Below are positions 10,701 to 20,458 of a stretch of DNA of 28,275 bases, piece by piece; the first letter of the stretch is position 1, and each line of letters opens with the position of its first letter. The stretch comes from Ichthyophonus hoferi (taxonomy: Eukaryota > Opisthokonta > Ichthyosporea > Ichthyophonida > Ichthyophonidae): positions 21,556 to 49,830 of the forward strand of contig NAOQ01000505.1 in assembly GCA_002751075.1 (NCBI GenBank). The letters run 5' to 3'. The position numbers and the translations under genes were made by a program. Under the pieces are notes generated by a model, which saw only the letters and a list, made by a program, of their open reading frames with translations, had not been told where the DNA came from and did not search any database.

Positions 10701-13700
10701 TCCAAAAAACCCAAACAAGTAGATTAAAATAGAGTATTGATCTGATCTACTGAATATGTTATGAGGTCAAAATATAATATTCATGAGCTTGGACTAGTTT
10801 ATGACTATAAAAACATTGATCTAGGGATAAGTAATAAGTGAATGGATTACAGAACGATAATATAAAAGCAATTAAAAAATCTGAAGATAGTTGTGATATC
10901 GTTGCACTAAAAACTAGGATATATATGTATGCAAGTGTATGGAAAAGAGAAAAAGAGAGTTTGATGATGGTTGAAGAACATGATAAGATGATAATAAAAA
11001 TAAATAAAATAATAAATAAGGATAAGAAGACAAAAAAAGGCAGAAAGAAAGAAAAATAAACAACGCATAAGAAGAATAAAGAAAATTTATATAAAATATA
11101 TCAATGAGCATTGTTGTCGAAAGACCTACACAAAGAAAGCGTCAGTAGGCAAGGGGGTACAATATACATAGTCTGTAAGGGTCTGGGAAGGAGCCACAAC
11201 AATCGAATCTCCCGTGTGAATGCCTAGAGGGTCGAAGTTTTCCATATTGCATACAGTGATGCAGTTGTCATTACTGTCCCGTACAACCTCATATTCTACC
11301 TCCTTCCACCCCTTCATGGACTTCTCTACTAGAATCTGAGGTACCAAGGACAACGACTTGGAGGCTAAACATTGATTGGAATTAATTAGAATAATCAAAG
11401 ATCATTTAGATAGGCACTACTGAATGGCACACTCCACACAGCGTTTAGTCTTAATAGATATTATCATTTAAAGAATGACTTTAGTCTTAATGGTCGCTCT
11501 ACATAACCTGATGTAAGTTGAAATGCACAAATATACAAAATAAAAAATAAGCACAAGCAAGTGCCAGTGTAAGTTTAATAAACAGCAAAGAAACAATAAT
11601 AATACTATTATACACATAGGGAGAGCATTATATATGACTTGTGTATGTCGGTACATAGCATGCGAAAGCATACATACACTTCTGTAAGAAAATACTGACC
11701 AAGATCGTGAAGCTCATTGGCATTGTCCGCAAACCCTGAGCCTAGGCCACCCAGTGCATAGGCCGACCGAATAATGATGGGATAGCCAACCTGATCAGCT
11801 GCTTTCAAAGCTTCAGTCACGGTTGCTGTGTTAAATGATTGGCTATTAGGTACTAGTCAGGCAATATTGTAATATATATATATTTGCCTTTTATCGGGTT
11901 TTCAGAATCGGACTATTGACACATATCTAATCTCTATTGGCTACTCTTATTCTTAACTTTTGTCAAAGAATAGTTAGGTATTGAGAGATATCCCAAAAGG
12001 GATTGAGACTATATATGGTTAAGAACAATTTGATATCATTGAGGCCTATAGTTGTTCCTTGTTGACCTTTCTGTGTGTTACTCTCTATCGTCATCGTGCA
12101 ACAGACGAGAATTTAAATATTAAACCAATCATTATTCCAAAACGGGATTAGTTCCACTAATTAGTTCGCATGGTAATATCTGCCAGTGGTCATACCTACA
12201 TAGTGCTATGAAATCTAATATCATTATTAATCATTAGTGAACGGAGGAGTAAATTCCATAGTTGTGTTTGTATGCCAGGTGATAAACAATATATATATTG
12301 GCAATCAAAATATAGCACTATATCTATTTTTGCTAGCTTGGTTGCATAATTACATACATCTACACTATCTATTTTATAACATAATATACACAAAAATAAA
12401 ATAGCAAATAATAGAATAATAGGAAGATGAAAATCAGTATATAGATGGCACGCCAGAGCATGCTAAGATTAATGCTTAGCGTGATTCAAGAAACTATGCA
12501 TACAAAAGGAGACTAAGCAGAAAAAGCAAGCAACATTGCTTGCAGTTGAAAAAACACTTACAAACAGCAGCACTTTTAGCGACAGGTTGGTTGATCTCTC
12601 CCATTGCCATACCAAACAGATCACGATCTTCACTGGCAATCAGGGTTTTCACGGGGGTTCCCAGTACACGTGCTTTATACTTTTCAAATATATTCGCTGA
12701 GTGAAGTTGAACACCAACATTGAGGGCAGTCTGTCCACCAAAAGTAAGGAGGACACCATCTGGCTTCTCACGAGCAATAATGTTTTCAATGTATGTAGAT
12801 GTAAGTGGAAGGAAATACACAATGTCGGCAAGATCGCTACCTGTCTGAATGGTAGCAATATTGGGATTGACTAAGATAGTTTCCACACCATCCTCCTGTG
12901 TGCCAAACACGTGTAAGTAAATTCATATATATATGATCGCTTATTTTATATGTGATACGTAACATATGTGGATATAGTCACCCATATATATTACATGTAT
13001 ACTTGTAAATGTAGGAGTTTGAAGGATAGAGTCGATTATCAGGGGTTCAACTGGCTAATATTATCTAGAAAATAAGTAAATAAATAGGTAATTTATAAAT
13101 AGATATGCTTACGCGTAAGTGTTTAATTATGTATGTACGGAGCATTTTATATAACAGTACATGGAAAAATGTTAGGGAACAGGATTTGAATACATAGTAC
13201 GACTGAAAATAAAACTTTTTGGATTACCAACTAATACGGTTAATCTCCGAGCTCAGCATGAGCGGGGTTCCACAAACATACATAACCTGGAACTCAGACA
13301 TCTCCTCTATTAATCAGCACTAACACTCATTATATTCACAGATATAATTGCCTATTTATAAATATACACTCCTTCCCCGTCTATCATATATACCAACACA
13401 TCACATAAACCAAGAAACTCAATACATATCATGTAACATACACGCATACGGCAAATTATACTATTAGGTACAACACAAAAGTGCTTGCTACCTTAAGCGC
13501 CTTAATTGCCTGGGAGCCCGAGTAATCAAATTCTCCAGCTTGACCAATCTGCAGCCCACCAGATCCCAGTACAAGTACCCGCTGAACATCACTTCGCTTC
13601 ACTACTGACACAGGTCGGGCCGCACCAGCATTTCTTTTCTTGTAAAGATAAGGGCGTGGCTCCTTCATCCAGTCAAAGATAATTTTAGCTTTATGATCCC

Positions 13701-16700
13701 GTACATCCTGGATAAACTGCCCAAAGAGAAAATCTGCATCCAGGGGTCCACCCGTGGCTTCAGGGTGGAACTGAATCGTGGCAAATGGCTTGCTCTCATG
13801 GAAAATTCCTTCATTCGTACCATCATTTAAGTTCACGTAGTGTGTTTGCCATCCTTTGGGAAGATTGGCATCGTCTACGGCGAAGCCATGGTTTTGTGAT
13901 GTAATGAAGCAGTGTTGTGTCTGTTCATATATACAGTATTTTTAGGTTGGGCGTTTGGATGACATATTACAGTATCCTTATGTAAATTATTTTATGTGCA
14001 TATACCTTACATATGTGTTTGGGTTTTCACAATGATTTTAAAAGCAGCAAGGGATGAATGTATAAGTGCATGTATATTCTTAAAAAGTAAACGTGGCATG
14101 TGAAAAAAAGAAAATAGGGTATGGGTTCTATGTTGCCGCACAAACAAATGTGAGTTATGGCTAGCAATTGTGATCCAAGCGAAATTATCTTTGTTTTCGA
14201 CATGTGAAAAACTAAGAGCATACAGTTATTACCAGTAACACTGATTAGATATGACCAGTGTGAAGAGCAGCCTAGCCTAAAAAAAATAAACTAAACTCTA
14301 ATTAGTAGATTATACACAGCTACGAGTATTGAAAATAAAAGTATAACAGAGAATCAATAAAAGCTGTATAACATGCACCCATAGGCCCATGTGCCTTTAA
14401 TATTCAAGCTAAATTATTAATAAACAGCTTTATAAAGAAAAAATATGATCTTGATGAAATATATACAAGTTTTCTTCATTATTGGTAAGTACAAAAATAA
14501 AAAAATAACAATAATTTGTTGAAGCAAGAAAGAAGAAATCAGAGATGTAAAGAGAAAGAATGAGGTCTAAGGCAATGAAATAGCAGAAAACATAGAGTAA
14601 TATTGTATAAAAGTAATAAAATTAATAGAAAGTTATAAGAGGCCCAGTAATGTATATATATATATAAAAGAGAATTAGGACATAAATAATGATGAAAAGC
14701 AAAGAAGACGGGTTAAATAAAGTCATAGTTTAATAGAGAGGTGCATACCAGGGGATTAAGGACTGGTTGATTATGGCCTCGATTGCCATACTTCATTTTA
14801 TACGTCTTCATCTGCATACCAACATAATGTAAGACTCGGTTGTAAGTATAAATGTATGTAAGTAGTGTCAATATAATAGTGTTTATACATAAGAAAATTA
14901 AAGTGTCTGCTCTTGCATATGTATATAGATGTGCGCCAATTGCCAATGCAACTGTATTATGTTTCATAATAATGAAACAATTTTTATCAGCTTATGTTTG
15001 AAAGTAATATAAACATCGTGTATATGCCAGATATTTGCGTACGTAGAAATTTTAATTATATTTCTGACTTGAAATAGCCTCTCAAACCCTTCTGTTTGAT
15101 TATCATTCATATTGGAAATATGTACCAAATTAATAACGCTGATAATACATATGGGAATTAAGCGTACGTTCGATGCGTTTAAGTATGAATACACACATAC
15201 CTTTATGCCAGAATTAAAGCATAAAATACCTGTTCATGCAATCAAATACAGTAACTCACCCCTGCAGCTAAGGCCACAATCTGGTTGCCCAGGCAAATGC
15301 CAAAAACCGGGATAGGCTTATCTTGCTGTAGGATCTTTTTGACCTGATTTACTAAGGGGGTCACCTTGGTTGGATTATCAGGGCCGTTGGATAAAAACAA
15401 AGCATCGTATGTGAACTTCCCATTCTCACTGTGTTGGTGAGAAATATTTAAGGTTAAAATTCTATAATATTAGATAGCTTTTTTAAAGTTATTTACGGAA
15501 AGTGTTCCTCAATAACTATCACTATAAGGTAACTGTGATATATGCAGGTATGTGATGGATATGCCTACGTAGGTTTATGTCTATGAGTTGGTGACGTACA
15601 TATTCGAGTTTGAATATAATGAGATCTGTCAAATCACTGGTTTCGGGTAAGCATAAAGCCGTGTGTTTAGCTAGTTTATTTTATGTGTTATTTAGATACA
15701 ATTTAATAACTATAGGGCTTATCAGTTTATCTTGAGATAAAATAGAACAGTCAGAATGGAATTGGGCTGGATATTGCTTGTTAAACAGAATCCAATAGTA
15801 CGTTGCAAGACCAGAAAATGCCAAAGAACATAATATATATATTGGATTTTATAAGTCTTGATCCAATAAACCACCATATCCATATAAATGATCTGATAGA
15901 GTCATATCAAAGGCATGTTCCAAGATGGACCATGTTCATTCATATGCTTATGCATGTAGGTTTACAAAAGTATGTATTAGTACACATGGAATAAAAAAAG
16001 AAGCATACCTAAGAAAATTATGGTCCCAGGGAACAACTGTCACCTCGGCGCCATGATCACATAGTTGTCTAATAATGTTATTCTTAATGCCACAGTCTAC
16101 AGCAAGGACCCTGACATCCCCTCCTCTGTTATATATGTCCACAGTAGTACGAGAAACTTCCGCAACATAATTGCGAGAATTGATGTTTTCTATACTCTCC
16201 ATGACAGTGGTAGGATCTTCATCGAATTGTAGGCAACCTGGCATAGTACCTTGACTACGACAGATCTTGGTAATTTCACGCGTATCCACATTGGTGAGGG
16301 CAGGTATTCCTTGTTCCTATAGGATGAGGAATAGTTAGCATGGGGTGTAACAAAAAAGAAAAAGTGAGCTTAATGATGTATAGAATAAAAATTATAATTA
16401 CTTTCTGTTCAACTAACTGAAACGTGCTTGTGTTTCTCGAGGCAGCATTAGTTGAAAATGGATACCACATACCCACATGAAAACAATTACAGTTGTCAAG
16501 CAAATAAGCTTGGTGTAAAACCCGGGGTAAATTTTTGAAGCACATTGAGATCTAACTAAAACACATTTTAAACAAAAAAAGCCACATCAAATAACCATCT
16601 CCATATATTAATAAATAAATGATCAAATAAACCCAATCAATAAGTAGCAGATAACACACCTTACACCAGTCACCCAGAGACTTGACAGCAGTCCAATGAC

Positions 16701-19145
16701 TGTATTCTTTGCTATAATTGCCAACTACTAAACCAGAGAGGTGGATCTTGTGAGACTCAAAGTGACGGGGAATGCCATATTTATCGACAACTTTACTGGA
16801 TGGCACTCCATAGTTTCCAATCAGTGGTTGTGTCAATACTAGAATCTGACCACGGTACGACGGATCGGTCAAGCTCTCAGGGTATCCGCTATATTCACAT
16901 TAATAATAAATGTAATGGAGGGGTTAGTTTAGATTGAGATGATTATAAAAATACAATGACTGTTACGAAAAAACTGGGTTTCACCAACAAAACAAATTTC
17001 TAGCCCAATATCCGGCATTCACAGACCTATATCATATGCAGAACAACTGGCATAAATCTGTGATTACGTTAGTAAACTACTAAAAAAAAATCCAAATGCT
17101 CACATGTTGATGCTTGAGCACGTAATATAGATCACAATACGTGTGATGTAAATGAGTAAGTATGTGAGAAGTTGTTTGAAAAAGAGCCAAGGAGAAACTT
17201 TTATTAAAAAAGACAAATAGAAAAACTTATGTGCGTATTCCCATAAGCCAACCATTGTATATATAGACAAATATAATTAACTATACTTACACCATGGCAG
17301 TGGAGAAAACAATCTCGCCTGACACAGATTTCTCAGCACCGAAAGACGTGCCCACCATTTTCATTCCATTGTCTAACTCAAGAGTAAGTTTCTGTAATGT
17401 ATAAGAGTTTCTTGAATTAGTATTTAAATGTAGATGTACATAGCAAAGTGGGTTATCAATAGTTGTAGCCATGTATTTTCAATTCTTCTATTATGGTTTG
17501 ACTTTGTCTTAACATGGAATTCTGTCAGAAATCAACCACATTTGAACTTGTGAGATAAAGTGTACAAGGTAATATTATTAAATACACGGACTAGATAAAA
17601 GCATATAGTTGGAGATATTTAGCATACAGTTAATAAATAAACTGCGTGTTCTGATCTAATAGACATTTAGTTACATTTGAGGTAAGAATTCTGTATGTAT
17701 TAAGACGTATCTTTGATGTTATATTCATGCCAATACATTTATAAACACATTAGGATATTGTTTCTGANNNNNNNNNNNNNNNNNNNNNNNNNNNNNNNNN
17801 NNNNNNNNNNNNNNNNNNNNNNNNNNNNNNNNNNNNNNNNNNNNNNNNNNNNNNNNNNNNNNNNNNNNNNNNNNNNNNNNNNNNNNNNNNNNNNNNNNNN
17901 NNNNNNNNNNNNNNNNNNNNNNNNNNNNNNNNNNNNNNNNNNNNNNNNNNNNNNNNNNNNNNNNNNNNNNNNNNNNNNNNNNNNNNNNNNNNNNNNNNNN
18001 NNNNNNNNNNNNNNNNNNNNNNNNNNNNNNNNNNNNNNNNNNNNNNNNNNNNNNNNNNNNNNNNNNNNNNNNNNNNNNNNNNNNNNNNNNNNNNNNNNNN
18101 NNNNNNNNNNNNNNNNNNNNNNNNNNNNNNNNNNNNNNTCTGTATGTATTAAGACGTATCTTTGATGTTATATTCATGCCAATACATTTATAAACACATT
18201 AGGATATTGTTTTCTACACAGCTAATCTTAAAAGACAACATTCATAAATATATACATGAAAGACTGGGGTGATACACGATCATGTACATTTTAGTTATAG
18301 ATATATAATTTATAAATTGGTAGCTATATTATTTACAGATCCATCATTATATTATATACTTGTCTTAAACATCAGTATGTCTGCTATGTTTCCTGACCAT
18401 TTTATAGCCAGACATATACTCACAAATGCCTATAAAAAAAGATGTATATATATATGCTACCTTTGGTACTGAGGAGGAATTAAAACATTTAGTAATAAGG
18501 GGATGAGTTCCCTGTGGAGGCCTCTTGGTAATTGTGATGAAGTTGGTTTTAGCCAGTACCAGGGCCAATCGGGAATGACGAACGAATAGGGCTGCTCAAA
18601 TCACAAAGTCTAATTAGTAGATAGAACTATTATTGTTAAACATTAGATTGGTTTTATTATGTGTACGACCGACTAGAAGCCCTAATACTGTCAAATAAAC
18701 ATACAAATTGCAATTATTTCTCTACTATTCTGTTTCCCAACTTGTATGAGTTTTAAATTAAAAGGCAGATATGCTTGAGCTCCATGCAAACTTGATTGTA
18801 AGCTTGATCACAAGAGTTAACTCAAGAATGTCCAATATCAAATACTATATAAAACTTTATTGAAAGGTATCTAATTCAAAATTCATTGGAATACTAATAT
18901 ACTCCTACACAACCAATATTTGAGAAAATGGCCAACTCCAGTAAATTGTCTTTATTTAATTACAGTTAAGTAAAATTTTATCTGTGAATCTGTAAACATA
19001 AAAACAGACACACTCCAATTTACACTAAGACCCCCCATATGTACAACGCACTTTTATAAAGCAAAATGGGTGAGATTAAACCATATCCAGTCAAACACAC
19101 CAAAACATAGTTAAAGATAACTGAGTAGAAAACCTCACCAGCCAT
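3751..19145 (-). CDS. CPS1: Mitochondrial-type glutamine-dependent carbamoyl-phosphate synthetase (CPS I/III type), complete, 21 exons
   Basis: The enzyme makes carbamoyl phosphate from glutamine (or ammonia), bicarbonate and two ATP. Exons, 5' to 3' on the minus strand: 19139-19145, 18461-18591, 17291-17391, 16660-16888, 16009-16316, 15260-15428, 14749-14811, 13492-13920, 12562-12895, 11700-11825, 11168-11364, 10134-10424, 9450-9767, 8859-9035, 7531-7779, 6729-7014, 6162-6484, 5476-5799, 5114-5196, 4578-4710, 3751-4056. They total 4584 nt, or 1527 residues plus TAG. All 20 introns are GT-AG and every phase closes. Human CPS1, which I know as about 1500 residues, aligns by eye along the whole length from exon 3. 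Order: presequence, small-subunit domain, GATase, two ATP-grasp halves, MGS-like domain. There is no DHOase or ATCase, so it is not CAD. Exons 3-21 are certain by similarity; exons 1-2 are inferred from splice signals and a targeting-like peptide. The symbol marks the family only, since a working glutaminase makes it CPS III-like. Confidence 0.95.
4578..9035 (-). CDS. CPS1: CPS exons 14-20: linker domain and second ATP-grasp half (carbamate phosphorylation)
   Basis: This half uses the second ATP to phosphorylate carbamate. Exon 14 is the helical linker (NMEKSLKSF, then [13 protein letters not shown]). Exon 15 opens the second half with [20 protein letters not shown] and [11 protein letters not shown]. 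Exon 16 has CDRLYFEEL and [12 protein letters not shown]. Exon 17 has [15 protein letters not shown] and [20 protein letters not shown]. Exon 18 has [10 protein letters not shown] and [15 protein letters not shown], the ATP and metal contacts. Exon 19 has [10 protein letters not shown] and ends at GFK, where the C-terminal domain begins; exon 20 is the first third of that domain. All catalytic motifs familiar from CPS I and CAD are present. Confidence 0.95.
9450..13650 (-). CDS. CPS1: CPS exons 8-13: first ATP-grasp half (carboxyphosphate and carbamate synthesis)
   Basis: This half phosphorylates bicarbonate and combines it with ammonia to give carbamate. Exon 9 has NPNIATIQT and [10 protein letters not shown], exon 10 the glycine-rich loop [12 protein letters not shown], exon 11 the run [20 protein letters not shown] and [14 protein letters not shown], and exon 12 the metal and phosphate residues in [10 protein letters not shown] and [20 protein letters not shown]. 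Exon 13 starts IPRWDLNKF and carries [19 protein letters not shown]. Compared with human CPS1, exon 13 is a few residues shorter in the loop after FVPGSYSGD, at the join to the oligomerisation-type region. No active-site loss was seen. Intron positions do not coincide with domain borders. Confidence 0.95.
13492..17391 (-). CDS. CPS1: CPS exons 3-8: small-subunit domain and class I glutamine amidotransferase
   Basis: Residues about 47-205 are the CarA-type N-terminal domain ([16 protein letters not shown], then [15 protein letters not shown]). Residues about 225-430 are the amidotransferase, which frees ammonia from glutamine and channels it to the synthetase half. The nucleophile is Cys304 in FGICLGNQ (codon 15293-15295); His388 and Glu390 lie in QFHPEATGG in exon 8. 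Mammalian CPS I has Ser in place of this Cys and cannot use glutamine, so this copy should be able to. One oddity is Asn307, where E. coli CarA and CAD read GICLGHQ; Asn is also found there in human CPS1 (GISTGN). The motif [10 protein letters not shown] in exon 7 is intact. Exon 8 also carries the interdomain linker and the first nucleotide-binding motif of the large half ([20 protein letters not shown]). Confidence 0.93.
17690..17763 (+). repeat. 74-bp direct repeat, left copy at the gap
   Basis: Begins tctgtatgtattaag and ends ggatattgttt. It is identical to 18139-18212 on the other side of the N run and probably the same genomic DNA assembled twice. Confidence 0.9.
17768..18138. other. 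Assembly gap (371 N) in CPS intron 2
   Basis: A run of N lies inside intron 2 (17392-18460). The 74 bases just before it (17690-17763) are repeated exactly just after it (18139-18212). The two copies diverge only at the gap edge (tttctga against ttttctac). The coding sequence is not affected. Identical flanks suggest that the scaffolder placed two contig ends that in fact overlap, or a real tandem duplicate that could not be closed. Confidence 0.95.
18139..18212 (+). repeat. 74-bp direct repeat, right copy at the gap
   Basis: Identical to 17690-17763. It starts at the first base after the N run, which is typical of an assembly overlap that was not merged. Confidence 0.9.
18461..19145 (-). 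CDS. CPS1: CPS exons 1-2: predicted mitochondrial presequence
   Basis: Exon 2 (18461-18591) is open but has no ATG and meets an in-frame TGA at 18596-18598, so the start must lie upstream. At 19143-19145 there is ATG GCT G followed by a GTGAGG donor. Joined to the acceptor after 18592 it restores the frame and gives [17 protein letters not shown] and 29 more residues ending VPK. A TACTAAT branch-point-like motif sits at 18612-18618. The peptide is rich in Arg, Ala, Leu, Ser and Thr and has no Asp or Glu, as expected of a matrix-targeting sequence; cleavage site unknown. The exon 2 donor (AAG, then GTAGCA) is phase 0 and matches exon 3. Only 7 coding bases lie in exon 1, so its identification rests on phase and on the peptide, not on similarity. 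Confidence 0.65.
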
Positions 19146-20458
19146 ACTGCACTTGCAGAGTTGAATCTATTTAGGCTAGATATACCCCGGTGTTGATTAA
19201 CAGTCGAACAAATGACCGGTAAAGTAATTTCATTTGGATATGAAGTATATTTTGCTACATGTACAGGTCAAATTCATTGCCAACACAAGCTGGTATTCAA
19301 GTAGGTTAACCCAGTAGATATGAGGTTGCATAAGTATTTGCTATACGAATGTGTTTTCGAATTTAATATCAGGTACATGTTATTAACGATTATGATTGGT
19401 TCGGAAAAGAGACTCCGGTAGTCACGCTCAGGGCTGAAGAATAAAAAAGTAGGTCACATTGCGTGACTGATATTATTAGCTGAGTCGTATAAACAAGTGT
19501 GATATAATCAATGAAATTCTCATTTTCATGAAATATATACCAGATAATTGATATGTAAAATAAATATTTTAAAAAAATTAAAACAAAATTGATTTATATA
19601 TTGATTAAAAATACGAATTGTTTAGCACACTATGTATTAAAATTTAATGTTTACAACTTAACCAATAATCTGTTACTAAGTGTACAATCCGATACTCTGA
19701 TCCTTCAAGAGTCTATAGTCTCACTTATTGGCTGTTATTTTGTTCCAATAGGAGTAGGGCATGACTTAGTGCATTACTTGTGTATGGTCAATTTTTCTGT
19801 CGAACATAATGTCCCTCAATAAAAAACAGGAACATAGTATATATATATCAATTATAAAAATCCGCAATATATTTTTCTTTTATTAATATGTAACTAGTAA
19901 TAATAAAATAAATATCTATATGTTTTGCCTAACCGTCATAGCATATCTGATTAAAATTTAAATATTCATGAGCTCGCTGGGAACTTGGAGTAAACAAAGT
20001 TATCCCCTTTTGAATGACGTTCCTTTGTACACCCGAGATAGGTTCTCTTCAAGGTGATAAACTGATATTATTCTTTAATATTGATTAAATAATTAATCAG
20101 AATAAGCTATGTAAATAAATAAAATTAAATAAAAATTATTGCAAGCTAAGATGTATATTATATATAGCTACTGAGTGCAGGTAGAGAGCTTGGGAAATAT
20201 CATGTATCAACATTACTGGACGCCTCGGTCAGCAATGTTATTTTAATCCGAGATACTTGAATAGTAGCACAGGAAACAACCCAAGAAATATTAATATATT
20301 TAATTTTAGTTGACAATTAATATTGAGTTTCTTTTTCATAACCATAGATATTTTGATAGAATAGTGCTAGTAATAATCTTTACGATAGATAAATACATTA
20401 TGAAAAATGTCGAAAGCCTTCCCATGAATGAATACAATCACAGCAAATCATCACATAC
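19146..20458. other. Spacer between CPS and the unknown minus-strand segments
   Basis: It should hold the CPS 5' UTR and promoter. A 77-codon plus-strand frame at 19589-19822 starts at TTG, is full of Leu, Ile, Val and Asn as expected of AT-rich DNA, and has no supporting signal. Nothing else could be supported. Confidence 0.5.
19390..19470 (-). promoter_or_regulatory. Candidate CPS promoter elements
   Basis: About 250-320 bp upstream of the proposed CPS ATG, reading on the minus strand, there is a CCAAT box (19395-19399) and a perfect inverted repeat GTCAC-N5-GTGAC (19453-19467). One arm overlaps AGGTCA (19451-19456), the nuclear-receptor half-site core. The local sequence (19400-19440) is less AT-rich than its surroundings. 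No TATA box or initiator could be fixed. The link to CPS is inferred from position only. Confidence 0.25.

Noticed and set aside
17392-17472. ATG at 17470-17472 as the start of CPS
   Set aside because: The 27 codons before KLTLEL lie upstream of a good acceptor (ATTACAG) and resemble no CPS N-terminus; the spliced exons 1-2 fit better.
17713-18177. 150-codon frames on both strands across the gap
   Set aside because: They consist almost wholly of translated Ns.
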